Assembly (NCBI GenBank): GCA_905220665.1
Contig: CAJNAR010000026.1
Coordinates: 124,001-188,000 of the forward strand
Reading direction: 5' to 3'
From: Albugo candida
Taxonomy: Eukaryota > Oomycota > Peronosporomycetes > Albuginales > Albuginaceae
DNA: 64,000 nucleotides
The position numbers and the translations under genes were made by a program. Positions 1 through 12,954 of this stretch are shown here, piece by piece (position 1 is the stretch's first letter; every line of letters begins with the position of its first letter). The notes beneath the pieces are model-generated. The model was not told the origin of the DNA, did not search any database, and saw nothing but the letters and a program-made list of their open reading frames with translations.

Positions 1-1512
1 TACCTGGAGAAGAACTACTCCGCATGTGCTTGATCGCTTCCGCCATCTCGGTCGTACTTAGTGAGTAGAGAGACGGTCTTGCTCTGCTGAGGCAAGGGAA
101 ATTTGAATCGAATCAAGCAAGTTTTTTGTTTTCTGTCACATGGAACATATGAGTCGGTCTCGGAGCTACAAACAGAGCCCATGACGCCACCCCAATGATC
201 TCTGAATTCGTCAATAATCTCCCTCGGGTTCGATGTCACGGTACCACATTTTTTTGTAACATTTTCGATCGGCACGCGACGACAAGAACTATCCCGAGGG
301 CGAAAAAAATGCTTGGAAGAGTTCTCCATATGCTTCACGTGATTGTCGAAGCTTTCATCTTGGTTGTATTTCGCGTTGTTTTCGACTGAAATTCTAAATT
401 GTTGGAGACTCGATTCGTAAAAATACCGTGTCTCATTGGTGTCTTGGATGTGATATCGAGCTGCTGCGACTTCCAAAACACGCTGGCTAGACTCAACATC
501 ACGTCGGCTATCTTTTACAACCTTTTTTAATGCTTTAAAGCTCTTTCTTGATTTTCGTCTTCCAACTTTCCCCCATTTTACCGGGATTCGAAGTTGTCCG
601 TAACTGTTCGAGCACCAAAATCGCTTCCAATTTGATTGCTTCGACAACTTTAGGATATTCAAATAGTCGTAATGAACATTTCCAATATCCTCGACCCGGA
701 GATTGAGTTGGATTTGCAAAAGTTACTTTTTGTGCCAGATGATCTCCCGCATGTCGTGGACGAAAATACTCAGAGGTTTTGTATACCATATTGAATAGCT
801 CTTCCGACATGCAGATGTAATCAAGTCGATTCTTGCGTGGTAATGGTCCTGTAAATACTTTTTCAGTCGGATGTTGGATTCGCCAAGCGTCTACCACACC
901 CAACTGTGAAAGCCATTCCAAACACGCTAATCGACTTGGTTCGTGCCGAATTGTTCCACTCGAAGCATCGATAGCTGGATCGAGTGGTGTGTTGAAATCA
1001 CCAAATACGATATGTGTTGCGGTCGATTCGAAAGTGTTGGAAAGCAATAACTCATAAAAACCCACTCATTCCTCGGCCTTGACCGGTGCATATACATTGT
1101 GAATATACACCGGTGCATCGTGAATGAGAAGACGCACAACCAAATAACGATTTCGAATGCTTCGATCGGTGAGTTCTTCAGCTGTTGATGTAACCGGGAA
1201 AGTCCGAACGAAGGATTGTCATGACGCCGCCACTGCGGTTTTGAGTCGGATGGAGAAAAGCACTGTTGTGATCATTGACAAACATTTTGTGCTGCATTTT
1301 TGAGGATAATAAAACTGAAATGAGTCCAGTTGGTTGTGATCGTAAAACTTGGTTTCTTGAACACAACAAATGGAGTGTTGTGATAGGATGTGGTCGATAA
1401 AGAGATGACCATTTTTATGAATTCCATTAACATTCACCGTGACTGCTGAGATATTGTTCCACGTTGAAATAATCGAGGAGCCCTTAGCATTTAAGCTGAA
1501 GTGGACCAGAAA
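1..1512 (-). pseudogene. LINE ORF2 fragment (AP endonuclease and start of RT), broken
   Basis: On the minus strand this encodes the N-terminal apurinic-endonuclease domain of a LINE ORF2. Recognisable blocks are VNVNGIHKNGH, the CCVQETK motif, SGGVMTILRSDFPGY, FGDFNTPLDPAID and RLDYICMSEELF. The reading frame shifts or stops near 1220, 1065 and 720. Relative to the copy at 37992-40007 the domain order is the same and protein similarity is high. The endonuclease would nick target DNA for target-primed reverse transcription. The piece is non-functional and truncated by the window edge. Confidence 0.85.
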
Positions 1513-3951
1513 TCAGCCGCGTTTCACCATCTTGTTGTGAGAGGTGAAGCGTTGTATGTTCCTCTGGGAAAAAGCTGAGATTGACGGAAAGCTCACCGAT
1601 GTCACCATGGAGAAGTCCACGCCATCTACCTCCAAACCATTGAGACCAACACTTTATGCCAAAGTCGGAGCGAACGAAGGATATGATCACATTGGTTGGA
1701 AGTAAACGACAATGATGACCCGGAATCCAGATCACTGGTCCATCGGTGAGATATTGGATCCAGTAGTCGTTGGTGTAGAATGTCGGAGCAGTACACATGA
1801 ATAAAAGTTCCAACAACGCGAGAGCTTTCGTTGCTCGAGTCAAACCGATAACTATGTCCGGCACTGACGTCCACCACGACATTACTTTCTCGAACAAAAC
1901 CGATCGCTTGGAGGGAACTTTTCCACCAACGTGGCGACTCCATCGCGTCGCAAACGTAACATCTTCGCCGAGATTGTGTGTTGCTAAAACGCGATTTATC
2001 ATGAGTAGATGCGCCACTTCATCCAAAGCTTTATCATTCGACTCCATACACGCGAGTAGCACACAATTCATCGTGATCGGATGATCAAGTGCCGCTCGGA
2101 TGATTTTGTCCGGATTTGTGCAGAACTGGATTAGCTTCCGCCCATGAGGTATGCAAGCATCCTCTTGAACCAGCTTGTCCTGTCAGAGCGAGTGAAGGGC
2201 ATTTTTGGAATCGATTTCCATTAGTTCCCTATTTCACCAACTAGGGTTGGTCGTACCGATTTCTCGATTGTTGTATGCCGTTTCTGATAAAAGTGTGCCG
2301 CCTCTTTCGAGGTGGCCACCTCTTGTGGCATCCGTGCTTTCACGGGGATGATTTGAACGCGATTTCCATTCTCCGGATTGGCAACCGCTTTTACTTGTTC
2401 GATCTCCACTTCCATAGTTGCGAGCACAGAAAAATAATTACTCGTCGCTAGTTTCGGAAGCGCAAGAGGTGGTGCTTTGGAGACCATTTGTTCGAACGGA
2501 TCCACCCGGTTACGTTTTCCACTCGTACAAGCCAACTTCATGGATACATCCCCATCCCGCTCTACCCGTGGTTGTGAGTATGACTGACAGGTCAGTTGGA
2601 GGATGGGAGGAGACGGCTGCAATAAGGCTGATGCCCCTGGTGGTGTGATAGTTGGGGGAGTATTGAGCTCCAACGAGATTTGATCGGATAGCTTCCGTTC
2701 TGGTTTCCTCGCTTCCAATTCTTGACTGAGAACTGGCGTCACTACCTTTTGTGGTGCCACCACGAGCACGTTGGCGCGTTTGTTTCTTTTGGTTGTTGTT
2801 GCGGTTGATTTTGAATGTGGTTTTGCTTTTTCTTTTGCTTGTTCGATTGTTGTTGCCGTGCTACCGTGGTTGATATAGCACACAAATCCAAGCAATAAGG
2901 ACCACGTTGACCAAAACGTGGTCGTTCCGATGGGATAGGAGCGTGTTTCCCTCGCACAGGGTAAAGCAACTTTTCGTATGCAATTTGTTCGCATACTTTA
3001 CCGATGCGGACCAGCTATGGAGGGCACGTAGGAGTACTAAAGTACACTCTCCACGTCGACATCACGACACCCTTGCAGGGAACATTTTCGCGGAAAGTAG
3101 CAAAGACTACTGGACATCCTAGACTGTGAAGGGAACGTAAAATCGGAATCCGTTCTTCCTCCACGCCCACTCCAAATATATCCAGGTAGTATTTGGATTC
3201 GAGAGAATCGTACTCCCGAAAAAAGTATTGAGACCCGAGGATGGTTATCGGCTGGCGCTCCAGCTGTTGACAAGCATCTTCGGTGGGAACCATCACTCGA
3301 AATTGCCACCAGGCAGCTTTGATACTTGAGCAATGGCTCTGCTCTCCAGTAGGCTCTCGAATACTGGGTTCCCATGATTCTTCATAAGGGAAGACAGGAT
3401 TTTCCATTTGGTGTACGCACCAAGGCTTGACCTGTTTCCAGAATCATGGGAAAGGTGGCCTTGGAGACCTTAAAAGGCTTCGCTGCCTCTAATTTTTTTG
3501 CCAAAAACGACTACTCGGGATGGTGACCATCAGCATACAATCGCATAATAGACTCGACGTCCGAGGCTTTCGGCTTTGGGAGCTCCACGAGAAATTTCGC
3601 CCGAGCTCTAGCCTGGTCCTTACGCAAGGACTCCTGCGACTTGATTATTTCTGCCAAAGTAGGACCTTTGGTGTCGTCCACACTTGCAGTTGCAGTTGCC
3701 TTTGGGTCACTCTGTGACGAGGCAACGACAGTACCGCTTGTACCACCGGTACCACACCCTACACCGGTAGTACCGGTATTACCCTGTACCGTCACACTGG
3801 GGGTGGGGGTAGTTTCCACGTCATCAAATAGGGGTGATGACTCATCAACAATCATGCAATCACCCAAAACAGGGTGACTCATGAGGGTTGCCACGTCACT
3901 ACAAGTGGACGCTAGCACCCTTGGTTGTGTCGATATGTCGACTTGGACCAT
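1484..3951 (-). pseudogene. LINE ORF1 of copy 1, broken
   Basis: Four minus-strand open segments (1484-2071, 2221-2994, 3015-3407, 3511-3951) together correspond to the ORF1 protein of the LINE. The first three align with ORF1 of the second copy at 39979-41601. The last one starts with MVQVDISTQP and supplies an N-terminal part missing from that copy: a Gly/Thr/Val-rich stretch followed by a charged helical AEIIKSQESLRKDQARARAKF block. A K/Q/N-rich low-complexity stretch lies in the middle. I recognise no RRM or CCHC knuckle. LINE ORF1 proteins usually bind the element RNA; that role is assumed here by position only. Confidence 0.7.
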
Positions 3952-4062
3952 TGTTTTCTAGAGGAAAGAGTTGAAAAAGGTAGTTATTCGAGCTGTGTTG
4001 TACTAACTTGGCGGGTTACGTAGTAGCCGGCAAATTGAGAAGCTCACCGTACCCAGCTCAGT

Positions 4063-4379
4063 TAAGGATGTTCGCCCGTAGTACTTTTATTTAGACACCT
4101 TTCTGTTACTACAGTTTGGTGGTTATCTACTCTATTCTGATCACTAGTATGTAACGCTCTGAAGAGCCCGGTCCAACTCCTGTACAGTTATTTTCTAGTG
4201 TAGTTGTCAGCGGTCTTGACACGTCCATATCTTCATTGAGCAGGTTGATATTTACGTGAAGGAATCTTTGCCTCCGCCGAGGGGCCCTATCGCAGCCCTT
4301 TTGCCACAGCCGGGATTCGAACCGGGGTACACACGGTCGGAACACATGTGTACTATCCGCTAGGCCCCCCAACGGGGTT
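4063..4379 (-). mobile_element. tRNA-derived SINE, family 2, inserted into another SINE
   Basis: On the minus strand the head (4379 to about 4300) carries a tRNA-like A box (GGCCTAGCGGATAGTAC) and B box (GGTTCGAATCCCGG) at tRNA spacing, with an 8-bp stem-loop between them in the anticodon-arm position. A 3' body of about 240 bp follows. The 317-bp segment is flanked by 16-bp direct repeats, ccgtacccagctcagt at 4047-4062 and ccgtacccagctcggt at 4380-4395 (one mismatch), read as a target-site duplication. A functional tRNA is unlikely because the acceptor and T stems do not pair properly. Confidence 0.6.
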
Positions 4380-4615
4380 CCGTACCCAGCTCGGTCGGTT
4401 AACCAGTTGAGCGCACGGACCCCGTACCGGAGGTCGTTAGTTCGATCCCCGGCAGTGTGGGCAGCGGTATGAGCCCCTCCAAGCAATAGGCTTGGAAAAT
4501 ATCTGCCTCCCTAGGTTTGAAGTCAGGCTCAAGTGATATTCACACGGTCAGGGGCTCACGATAGGATAAGGAAGTTAGTCAAAAAAACAGATAAACAGTG
4601 TAATGAAATCCTTGA
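4380..4615 (+). mobile_element. tRNA-derived SINE, family 1 (copy 1)
   Basis: The head contains an A box (cagctcggtcggttaac) and a B box (agttcgatccccggcag). The tail includes tgcctccctaggtttgaagt and ends at gaaatccttgaca. The same roughly 235-bp sequence recurs at 41634-41871, also on the plus strand, with clear similarity from end to end, which defines it as a dispersed repeat. Pol III transcription from the internal boxes is expected for this class. Its 5' end is disrupted by the family-2 SINE at 4063-4379 and abuts the LINE. Confidence 0.7.
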
Positions 4616-4914
4616 CAGCCCAAAAATCTCGAGATTATACCGAGTGGCTGTAGTGAAAGCGAAATGATGTCACCACAATTGTTGAACTCTTCCCAGGAAA
4701 TCGTTCAATGTACTAAACGTGTACTCATTGTACGATAGAACGGAGGGTCCGAAATTTTATGGTATGGTTAAATTCTCAGTCTCGCAAATTAGCCAATCAT
4801 ATCGAAACGTTTCGAGCATTTGTCAATCAAATCAAACTGAGGGGAGTTTTTTATAAGCACTGAGGGGATTACAACGGTTCCCTTATTTTAGGGAATTGCT
4901 TTCCGCCCAACTTT
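4616..4914. other. Intergenic, nothing recognised
   Basis: No supported ORF, RNA gene or repeat seen. Confidence 0.5.
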
Positions 4915-5814
4915 TTGCTATTTCCACCCACCACGTGGCTTTTTGACCAATCAGATCAGCGGCGGTATTTCCACCCAGCTTTTTACTTTCTCCACCCACC
5001 TTTTTGTGCTAGGGGCCCTTCTCTCATTAGTGTTGATTGGTAGACCACCCCTGCATGCATGTAATCTGCTATAGACGGAATTACTTCAAGAGTCTTTAAA
5101 ATCGGCTATATGTGTTGCATTGGTAAGAGATAACGTAGAGTATACTTTTCAGTACAGAGAATTTCTCTGCTTGGAAGCTTTCGCAAAAATGCACTCGATT
5201 ACACCACAGGGCCCTTCGGAATGAGGGCGATGCAAACGAACGGTGTAGCGGTATAAAGATGCCAAGCTCACTGAAAACAGCTATGTGCAACATCTATAAA
5301 CGATGCGCATCCCATCACAGTAGAACCGCTGGGTGTCTGTGCGCTGGAGAACCGTCTTGTACAAGTTACAAATGTATTTTCCCCACAGCTTTTTTTCCAA
5401 TTATATCATGCATAGTTAAATTATTACTCCCACAACTTTCTGCTTAGTTTATTTTTTGCTCGCGTCAAAAGAAATACGGCAAAAGATCGCTGTCGTTATC
5501 AGTTCATTGTCAGACCAGAATGAACGTACTTTCAACGTCCAAAGCCTTGCTTGCAAGATGTAGTATTCAGACGACAGATGATGGCGATCCGGAAATGCGT
5601 ACTTTACTGTTTGTAAACGACGAGGTAGAACGAAAAGCATGAGAAGGTTGGCCGGTCTAGAATTGGGATCATAGAAAGGTGTGCAACTATGAGTTCTGAT
5701 ACCTTTTAATCGGCATGCAGGACTGTGAAAGTGTAGCCATATCTTCAAACAGTGGGGTCCAAATACAGCCGTAATCTGATTGGTCAGATAGCCACATGGT
5801 GGGTGGAAATGGCA
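4915..5814. mobile_element. Possible MITE / non-autonomous DNA transposon
   Basis: The stretch 4915-4970 (tatttccacccaccacgtgg and on through a gaccaatcagat motif) reappears in inverted orientation at 5761-5814 with roughly six mismatches over about 48 bp. The motif tttccaccca also repeats near the left end. No transposase ORF lies between the two arms. This is consistent with a roughly 0.9-kb inverted-repeat element. I could not find a convincing target-site duplication, so the outer limits are uncertain. Confidence 0.4.
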
Positions 5815-6029
5815 ACCCTCTTATTTATTGGAAAAGAAAATTTATCGTCATATGCCAAAACGAATATCGGTTTTGAAGTGACTTTTCAAATTTTGTGCTT
5901 TGAATGCTTGGCGTCAGCATCATACTAAAGAAGTAGTCCTTACTGACCCTGGACTACTAGATCCTTTTGTTGTCATCTCTTTACCGATCAAGTGAAAAGG
6001 ATTTCAGCTAGGTTTTTCGTACACTTTCA

Positions 6030-8470
6030 CTACCTCAGACGGGTGTCCTCTATCTCATATTATCAAGTTCGCCACGGTACTGCTTATTGAAAGTTCCCTC
6101 TTTATGGTTCGACTACCTAGTGATAGAAATAGCGAATGAGGAGGGAAGGAATGTATTGAAAACACTTCGTACCTCTCTTCATTCCGGGAAAGAATAGGAG
6201 CTAGGAAGAAATATTTATTACAGCAAGGTGAAAAGGATATCCGTCTTCGAGAAGAAGCTGACGTCATACGACTTCAAGTGAACTTGGACGAAGTAGTAGC
6301 AGCTTAACGCCTATATTGAAGAGTCCACGTTTGATAATAATATCAAGTACATGGAGAAATCATGTCGCCATTGTTTTGACCGTGAACGCGACATACTATC
6401 GAGTACTTTTGGAGTAAGTTTTACTCCTAACTGGACAAGTAAGTATACCCTATATATACAGTATCACCCATCGGTTCCACAAAATTGGGGTAGTGTAATG
6501 CGATATCAAGAAAGTTTATCTGGAATTACTTGGCGTTTAGATTCGAACAGGCAAGAACCATTAACCCAATTCATTCCGCAAACATCATTTGAGTCTGATG
6601 ATTCTTTTTTGTCGCCTTCATCAACAAAGCTGGAGGTAGATGAAGTAACTAAGCATATTCGTGGACAATCCGTAACTAGAATGGACGGATCGTCGGAAAC
6701 ATTCTATCATCTCGATCCGTGTTTTTGAATTATCTGCAAATTGTCTTCGAAGGCCAACTTCGTCGAGGATCTTTGCTGCGTTATCAGCCTAGCTCGGCAA
6801 TCACGTTGCTGTACTAAAAAGAATCTCGTGCTGATCCTGGAAACTATCGTCCCATAGCATCAATGTTCGTGTGTATAAATACCCTGTCGGAAAGACTCGA
6901 ATACCGACTGAATCAGGTGCTTTTGAAATAACTCCCCGAGTATCAAGAAGAATTCCTGTTACTCATCAACACATTCTATACATGATCGATCTGCGGAATC
7001 TAGTCAATCATCGTGATCAAGAAGCATGCGCAACATTTCTCGATTTAGAGAATGCGTACGACTAAGTGAATTGCTCGTAGATATTTCCGATTTTGTCAGA
7101 AATGAACGCTGAAAGTCTTCATTCGGTAGATAATACAAAGCTTCTATACAGCAACACTGATGTTTTATTGTTGTTAAAATGGTTTACACTTTCACCAAAA
7201 GTATCCATTTGTGTGGTGTGTAGCAAGGTGATCTACTTTCAGCATTGCTCTTTCTTATGACGATTGAGTCTTGATGCGGAGGAATGAAGGACCCGGACTA
7301 TGCTCAACTCGAAGAATACAGCAAGCGTGTTCTTTTTTGCGGACGACTCGATATTATTAGCTTCTTCGCTTCAATTCTGCTCGAGACTGTTCAATATTAT
7401 TGCGATGGTTCAGGTGCAAAGCGAGAAATTCCAAGTCAGCTTTGCTAGTAGTAAAGCGGCACCAACTATGTCAACCGTTTGCAAAAATTACGGTGCTTTC
7501 ACCATTCGAGTCTGTGAAGTTTTCGAAATTCCATACAGCCAATCACCAGTGATTATTGACTTTCAGATATATTTATTCTATGGTAAATCCTTCAGCGGTT
7601 GCTTGGTCCAGAACAATTTGCGGCTAAATACTGGTGGCACAAAGAATGGTTCTATCGCGTTTATGGCATTTTACAACTCCTTCCGATGTTCCGCAACATT
7701 CACTTCGACGCAGGTAATCGATGCTTGATGCAAGTCGAAAGTATGAGTAAGATTCAACAAACCTTCGACTGTCAAAGTGATCAAGTAAGAATTTTTGTAC
7801 CTACCTCGAAGAGCTCGACCGTCTATCGTGTCCCGAAAGAAAATTGGCACAGGCGTCTCCGATTTGGTGTGGCATTCAACTTTTGGAAAAGCAGTTTACT
7901 TTTCCGACTATACTTCGGACTCAACTTTTTCGAGTTGTTGGCGAGGCTTTATAACCGGATGAGCGGCACCCATGCTGCTCCACGTACTCCACAAAAGCAT
8001 GCTACTAATTATTCGGTCATTCCGTTCCGAGCAGCCTTCTGTTCGGTTACCAGTTCGTGCACGATTCTCGTTATCACAATAGTCACATCCAGAAATCATC
8101 CTGTGGCCAAGAAGCATCGCGATTAAGTGGAATGTTACTTTTCCACTGCAACAGGAAAAGTCCAATTTGGGAAGAACTCATTCGTTCTTGAAAAAGCTCC
8201 TTTCGGTTCGACCAAGATGGCAAAATATCGCGTGTACACGGGCTCCTACACTTGTGATGCCTGGAAACCTTTTCGACTGGTGATGGAAGATCTTTGGTTT
8301 CAATTAGTCGCGGTTGCGATTCATCTAATTCTGAGAGATGGAAACTGCAGACTTTTCGATTAAGGCACTTTGCCACCTACTGCTCCTGCTGTTTCGGTGA
8401 TTTATAACATATTCAGTACTCACATCTGAAACTTTAACGGCAGCTGTATGAAATTGAGTAGCTAGATAGC
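6030..8470 (+). pseudogene. Old LINE ORF2 relic (reverse transcriptase)
   Basis: Plus-strand fragments match ORF2 of the LINE at 35519-41633 in order. HMEKSCRHCF at about 6350 and SSETFYHLDP at about 6700 come first. DPGNYRPIAS follows at about 6840, then HRDQEACATFLDLENAYD (RT motif, about 7010-7062) and FFADDSILLASS (RT catalytic FADD, about 7330). The C-terminal RLFD...AVSVIYNIF comes last, near 8360-8415. Stops and frameshifts are frequent, and similarity is much lower than between the other two copies, so this is an older insertion of the same LINE lineage. Both ends are approximate. Confidence 0.75.
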
Positions 8471-11394
8471 ACGAAAATACTTTTCTGTCGGCCCTCTTTC
8501 CTTACGTTGAAGCTAATAATTTGGTGCTGGGTAGCCTGTCTACGTAGTACTATTGACTTTCTGAACGTCGGACTTCGATGTGGAGTATTCTACATCAACG
8601 TTGCATGTATTTTTGTTTATACTCAATTATAGAACTCATTTTCCGTCTACTTCTAGTAATTGATATTCTCTGTGCTTTATACTAGCAGATTCCCTTCTAC
8701 TTTTGCTCGGGATCTGCTTTGACCCAATATTCGAAAAAAAGAAAAGTAAGATCTTTTATCGTTAGTTACGTCAGAAACGTTAGCTGTTGTCTGTAAAAGA
8801 TACACATAACACACATCAGTAATACAGACACCTTTAACTGAGTAGGGGCGGACGGGCAGCAAGCAATTCTGCTGTATACGCTCCCAATACCTCCCTTACT
8901 TGCTACCCTTCTTCCCGCAACTGGATAGGCGAGCTTAAAAAAATCAGTCACGATACCTTTTCTCGATCAGACTCTGCTGCAAAAATAAGGATTTACAATC
9001 AATAACATATTAACAACCTATCTAAAGATCGTCACGACTCAACATTATGCGTGCGAACATATCGTCAGCCTGCTCGACAATTTCGAGCATAATTTATGTT
9101 TTCGTCAAGGATTTGGTACATTGATTGCGTACTACAGGATCATCAGTACTTCTTCAGAGTTCGCGCGATGATCTTGTCTACATCGCTACAGAGGCCAGAC
9201 TTTCTTAAGCTTATAAGCATTCACATGATTTTGAGGTAGGTATGATCACAAATAGTGCTTGCTGTTCTTGAAAAGCAAATATCAGGCATTCAGCAAACCC
9301 TATAAGATCTTGCTTCAAACTTGTCGTATTGATCACGAATCAACACCTAAAAACAAGGCAAAATCAAGACCTTAAATATGGCTTTCGCAAGCCGAATTTA
9401 TTCTTGAGAATCCAACGGAGCAGCTTTGGATACGGCGCCATCTTTCCCTCTCTATTTCTTATAATGAGTGGACAAATCGACTCTTCACACACTGCACTCA
9501 GTCCAAGATCATCAAACTTTCTTCTTCGATATTTCATCGACCCAGCGTCGACTGAGTGTTGCGCCAACTCGGTATGCGGGAAGAACTTGTTGCATTCTCA
9601 TTTTTCGAAATGGGTTTGATACTGGAATTGCAATTTTACTGAACATTGCTTCTTCGTCGCATTTGTCGGCAATTATTTAACGTGGCACATCAATTTGTTG
9701 TCAATGCTCTGTACGATGTGCAATCACCTCTTTGTAGGCTAAAGTAGAGTATACGGGAAATTGTCGTGCAGAGGGAGCCTTATCCTCGCGAAATACAGTA
9801 ACTCCAACCTGTTCGAACAATGACTTGTGGGCTGAACCAGGATCTTGCATGCAATGACTACAACAAAGACCATTCGTTTTCGTCGAATAATGTTTTTAGT
9901 TTTTGCTTACATATATAGTATTTTATTTTGCGTACATTCCAACAGGTCATATGGATCCAATACGTGCGTTGAGCTGATGCGTCGGAAATGACCTACAACT
10001 CTGGACCTATATTGCCCTTAGTAATTTTATAAGCGCTGGTGATTTTCAAGTTGAAACACAGATATCTGAAAATCAAGTGAATCGTGCTCGTGAGTAAAGT
10101 CGCAAGTTCAAGACATTTGAACAACAACAAAAACAGTAGCTATAGGATTCGCAATGGTACATCTCTTTTTAGTAAAATTGTAGTGCCATAGGTGCAAAAG
10201 CCAATTATGGAGAGCGTATGGCATTCGCTTTGTTGACAGCAGTCGATACCAATGGGACACAGCGGCCTGCGCATCAGCTATTGCAATACGAACCCTCACC
10301 ATAGAAACGCAGTAGGCTTGGGTTGGCAATCTCTCAATCGTTGTGCATGAAGCCAGTCTTCTGTATATTGTAAATACTGTCGCTGGCTTACAGGAGTTGA
10401 AGAAAAAGAACGTATAGCAAGATGGATTACAATCGCTTCATGATGAATGAGACCCGATCAGCTCCCACCATTTCACAATGTAACCTCGTCATAAAATTCG
10501 CTCTCTTTTATTTGTAATCGACTTTAGTGAGTCCGTGCATCATTTTGATGCTTCGTTGCCGGCCTAATTTCTATTCTCACTCTTTCTTGTTCGTTTGCAC
10601 ATGAGCCTCTCCGAGTCTTGCAGCAGATTAGTTCGACATCTGACGTCTTGCCAGCATCATATTGACGTGAATATTGATCTCATTCAATTGATGCTACTTG
10701 TGACGTTTGTGTTTACAGAAGATGTATCAGCTCCGTTGTGCATAACGAGATGACCTGTCTTTTGCGTTGAGTTTTATAACATTCTGTATTCTTGCAAAGG
10801 GCTTTTTCTAAACTCAACAAAGAAAATCTCGATATATAGATGGGATCGAGCCACTGACTGAGTATGCGCATATGAAAATTACGTCATAGAAGCAATAATG
10901 TGTAAGCAACCTCAAGAGGTGAGGTATTGCCCATCTGGTTCTCAAATTAGTTGGATCAGGCCTTCAAGTCGTACATCGAATAGGCTGTAGTGCGCCAGCC
11001 TTTTCATCGATGGTGATAGAGCGGTGATGCAGGCATCTTTTGTGGCCACACTCGTCAATCAGATGATAATCTAAGTCTCTCTCAGATGCTTTCGTTCGGC
11101 AAAGGTGCATTACCAACGAACCTCCTATTGCCAATATTGCGATTACAAATGACTTGTCAGGCATAACAATCATCCAGCCGTAGCAATCGGACTTGGTTCA
11201 ATGAGTAATTTGTCTCTGTAGAAAGCTCATATATATTCATCAAAAGTCCACACCCTTCATTTCAAAATGGTCGCAATAAAGTAGTTTTTCTCGAGCTTAT
11301 GTTATTGCAATTCAACGCTTCTTCAGTTAGGCTGAGTGTATGCAGCACGTTATAGTGTATCAGATTTCTTACTCGTTATGTAGTTCCCTTCCAA
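8471..11394. other. 2.9-kb region with no recognisable gene
   Basis: Only short overlapping ORFs (under 100 codons) on both strands, none with a recognised domain, signal peptide or good start context. It may be decayed mobile DNA, but I cannot assign it. Confidence 0.5.
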
Positions 11395-11615
11395 ATGACG
11401 CCTGAAAACGCCGCCAAAGCCGCGCAATCGCCACACACAAAACCGCAAACGATTGGAGGAGACCTAGAATACTCAGTTATTATTGGATTAAAATCACTGG
11501 GAATACGATGGAAAAGCATCAAAAAATATTGCGCCAAATAAAGTATGCTTTTCCGTCTTATCCAACGACCGAAACAGGTTCATCGTATCCATTCCACTCA
11601 TACATTTACTTGTAA

Positions 11616-12755
11616 ACAACTTTTACATATGCACCAGAAATTGAGTATTTTCGTGGCCTCCGAATACGAGAAAAAGCGCTCACTTTAACACAACACAAAA
11701 TCATACAAAATTTTGTAAAAAAAGTAAGTATTTTGCCATTTTGAACCTCAACTGACGCAATCAATTGTGCAGGTAAAACAGATGCGATGTACTGAAACGT
11801 CTGACGGGCGCAATTCCGCTTTCGTTGCGGAATATGTGCATTTATGCGCTGAAATTAGTGGTTCCGACTGGCACAAAGGAGCATTGTGCGTGCAAACAAG
11901 GGAACGTATGAAGAAAAACCGTTATGTGGATGTCCTCCCGTATGAAGCGACTCGCGTGCGTCTACACGACAATGATCCGAATGAGTACATCAACGCAAAT
12001 CACATTGCACCCTTTTACATCGCATGTTGTGCTCCTTTGCCGAATGCAATGATTGAATTTTGGAAGATGGTGTGGCAACAGAATGTATATGTGATTGCAA
12101 TGCTGACACACTTGATCGAGCGCGGACGGATCAAAGCACATCAATATTGGAACGAGACGATCATGTCGATTACAGACTTTGGTGGCGTCTCTGTTCAGCT
12201 TTGTACACAGACGTTTATCGGTCAGAATGGCTCTGTTCTACCAAGCGAAAAAAACTCTCTCTACGTCCTCCGAGCTTTTAAAATTTGGAATGGAGACGAC
12301 TCGTCTCTCAAAGAACGGAATATCGTTCATATTCAGCTGACATGTTGGCCTGATCACGGAGTACCACAAGACTTTGGAGCGATTCGTTCGATTTTGGATA
12401 TCGTCGCTGCTCGAAAACGTGACGCAGACGCGCTAGGAACTGATTTCGAGTCGAAAGTGATTGTCCACTGTAGTGCGGGAATAGGTCGATCTGGCACATT
12501 GATTGCCATTGACATTGTACTGAGACAACTGCGTGCAGCGCTGGTACTGAATAAGTCTGAAGCAGAGCTTCAGGACGCTCTCAACATTGCAAAAGTCGTA
12601 TATCACGTGCGATGTCAACGTCCTCTTATGGTACAAACACCGGTACGAAGCACTACACAGACAATCTGACCATTACACAAATTCTTTTGTAGCAACAATA
12701 TGCGATGATCTACGAGTACATTGGTGCCGTATTATCAGATACTCAGTCTTGGTGA
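11616..12755 (+). CDS. Classical (tyrosine-specific) protein tyrosine phosphatase
   Basis: The protein removes phosphate from phosphotyrosine. Family motifs are in order: KNRYVDVLPYEATRVRL (substrate pTyr loop, with NEYINANHI after it), FWKMVWQQNVYVIAMLT, CWPDHGVPQDF (WPD loop with the general-acid Asp), VIVHCSAGIGRSGTL (P-loop with catalytic Cys and Arg) and RCQRPLMVQT (Q-loop region). The gene model needs splicing. An exon ends at 11723 before a GTAAGT donor, and intron 11724-11772 ends TGCAG. The main exon is 11773-12642 and intron 12643-12692 follows. The last exon, 12693-12755, completes the fold with QQYAMIYEYIGAVL and a stop. All joins keep frame. The first exon with the start codon lies upstream and was not resolved; an ATG at 11395 opens a 48-codon frame that could belong to it. 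Confidence 0.9.
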
Positions 12756-12954
12756 ACGTGTACTGATGTGATGACGAGAGCCAATTGGTGCCCCAATAGA
12801 AATTCCTTCCTTTTCATCGTAATGAGACTCTATCTAGCATTCTACGACTCGGAACGTTTGTATTGCCGTATTCACTGACGCATTCACGTTAAATGTCGTT
12901 CCAAAGAGCAGAGTGTGCATTCCGTGAGCATAAAAGTGCGTGCATAATTATCGA

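Larger units (their letters stand above)
1..4046 (-). mobile_element. LINE (APE-type non-LTR retrotransposon) copy 1, decayed, cut by window start
   Basis: Bases 1 to about 3100 are closely similar to 38492-41633 of the better-preserved LINE copy at 35519-41633, in the same orientation. The window begins inside the reverse-transcriptase part of ORF2, so the 3' end lies outside. This copy keeps about 950 bp of 5' sequence that the other copy has lost. It is interrupted by many stops and frameshifts, so it is inactive. The 5' boundary is placed just before the A-box-like repeat at 4047; the exact end is inferred. Confidence 0.85.

Noticed and set aside
4300..4379. Functional tRNA gene on the minus strand
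   Set aside because: A and B boxes are good, but acceptor and T stems do not pair; target repeats show a SINE instead.
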